In this document: piece after piece, positions 4,858-5,271 of the stretch
Numbering within the stretch: position 1 is the stretch's first letter
Layout: each line of letters begins with the position of its first letter
Assembly: GCA_014859805.1 (NCBI GenBank)
Contig: JACUTN010000059.1
Span: 1 to 5,271 of the forward strand
Length of the DNA stretch: 5,271 bases
Direction of reading: 5' to 3'
Source of the DNA: Candidatus Bathyarchaeota archaeon
Lineage (GTDB): Archaea > Thermoproteota > Bathyarchaeia > Bathyarchaeales > Bathycorpusculaceae
Program-made: the position numbers and the translations under genes
Notes under the pieces: model-generated
Seen by the model: the letters and a program-made list of their open reading frames with translations, nothing else
What the model was told of the DNA's origin: nothing
Database searches by the model: none

Positions 4858-5271
4858 TTAACCAAGCAGAAAGCTGATGCAAATCCAGACGATATCGCCG
4901 AAGAACAAAGCTGTGATTAAACCTATTGTAATGAAAATGAGCATGGGTAAGCCGGGAGTTGCCCAAACAGTGTTCTGAATCTTTCCATTTTCAACAGCTT
5001 TTGATAGTCTTTCAACTATTGCGTCTCTGCCTTCATCCTTGGGTAAAAGAACAAGCTTCCTTTTAAGCCCATTCTCAGTTTTTTCCACGTCTTCAAGAGG
5101 GTACAAGTGCCATTTTTGCTTTAACTTGTCAATGGGAATCTTGTAGCCTGTTATTAAAACCAAAAGTTTTTTTCCGAATGATTGACCAAGTCCTCGTTCG
5201 AAGAGTTTTTTACCGGTTTTTTGACGCCAGAATATGTTTCGCAGAAGCATGTAGATCGCTGTTGCGGCTGC
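4858..5271 (-). CDS. Archaeal A24-type prepilin/preflagellin peptidase, C-terminal part (5' end beyond window)
   Basis: The frame runs from the right edge to a TAA at 4860-4858, giving 137 residues; an ATG at 5250 is internal, since the frame stays open upstream (AAATAIY precedes it). The fragment reads as the end of a membrane segment, then a soluble stretch with RQKTGKKLFERG, KKLLVLITGYKIPIDKL and WHLYPLED, a charged region, then WATPGLPMLIFITIGLITAL (about 102-121), leading into a final hydrophobic segment (about 108-137) ending FGDIVW...SFLLG. The TPGLP followed by a GDIVW-containing membrane segment is the pattern I associate with the C-terminus of archaeal FlaK/PibD peptidases (Arc_PepC_II type). 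These are membrane aspartic proteases that cut the class III signal peptide of archaellins and pilins. The catalytic Asp residues lie in the N-terminal half outside the window, so activity cannot be judged. It is 63 bases upstream of the PfkB kinase gene on the same strand. Confidence 0.78.
   Translation of the reverse strand, partial: AAATAIYMLLRNIFWRQKTGKKLFERGLGQSFGKKLLVLITGYKIPIDKLKQKWHLYPLEDVEKTENGLKRKLVLLPKDEGRDAIVERLSKAVENGKIQNTVWATPGLPMLIFITIGLITALFFGDIVWICISFLLG

Overview
The window looks like mesophilic or moderately thermophilic archaeal DNA, probably from the TACK lineage (a Bathyarchaeia-like genome would fit, but this is inferred from the protein families, not proven). The evidence is a PAC2-family proteasome chaperone, a SmAP3-type Sm-like protein with an extra C-terminal domain, an archaeal bifunctional sugar-1-phosphate nucleotidylyltransferase/acetyltransferase, and the C-terminal part of an archaeal FlaK/PibD-type (A24) prepilin/preflagellin peptidase. 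Start sites carry GGAGGT-like Shine-Dalgarno sequences or archaeal TATA boxes, and three of the four starts inside the window are judged non-ATG.

Layout from left to right. Positions 1-393 (+) hold the C-terminal half of a PAC2-family protein. It meets tail to tail, with overlapping stop codons, an Sm-like protein gene (390-812, -). Positions 813-985 are intergenic and hold one or two TATA-like promoters and a strong ribosome binding site for the Sm-like gene, plus a T-rich possible terminator for the gene to the right. From 986 to the right edge everything is on the minus strand and is transcribed right to left: an incomplete A24 peptidase (4858-5271), a PfkB-family sugar kinase (3706-4794), phosphoglucosamine mutase glmM (2263-3630/3663), and glmU-like bifunctional enzyme (986-2266). 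glmM and glmU overlap by ATGA and are almost certainly one translationally coupled unit.

Functionally, GlmM (GlcN-6-P to GlcN-1-P) and the GlmU-like protein (N-acetylation and UDP transfer) make the last steps to UDP-GlcNAc, the precursor of N-glycans and surface polysaccharides. The PfkB kinase just upstream could supply a phosphorylated sugar, but its substrate cannot be read from the sequence. No mobile element, CRISPR array, tRNA or rRNA was seen, and no clear new system. The most unusual global property is a strong strand asymmetry: in roughly the left half the plus strand is very poor in G whichever strand is coding, and this fades in the right third.
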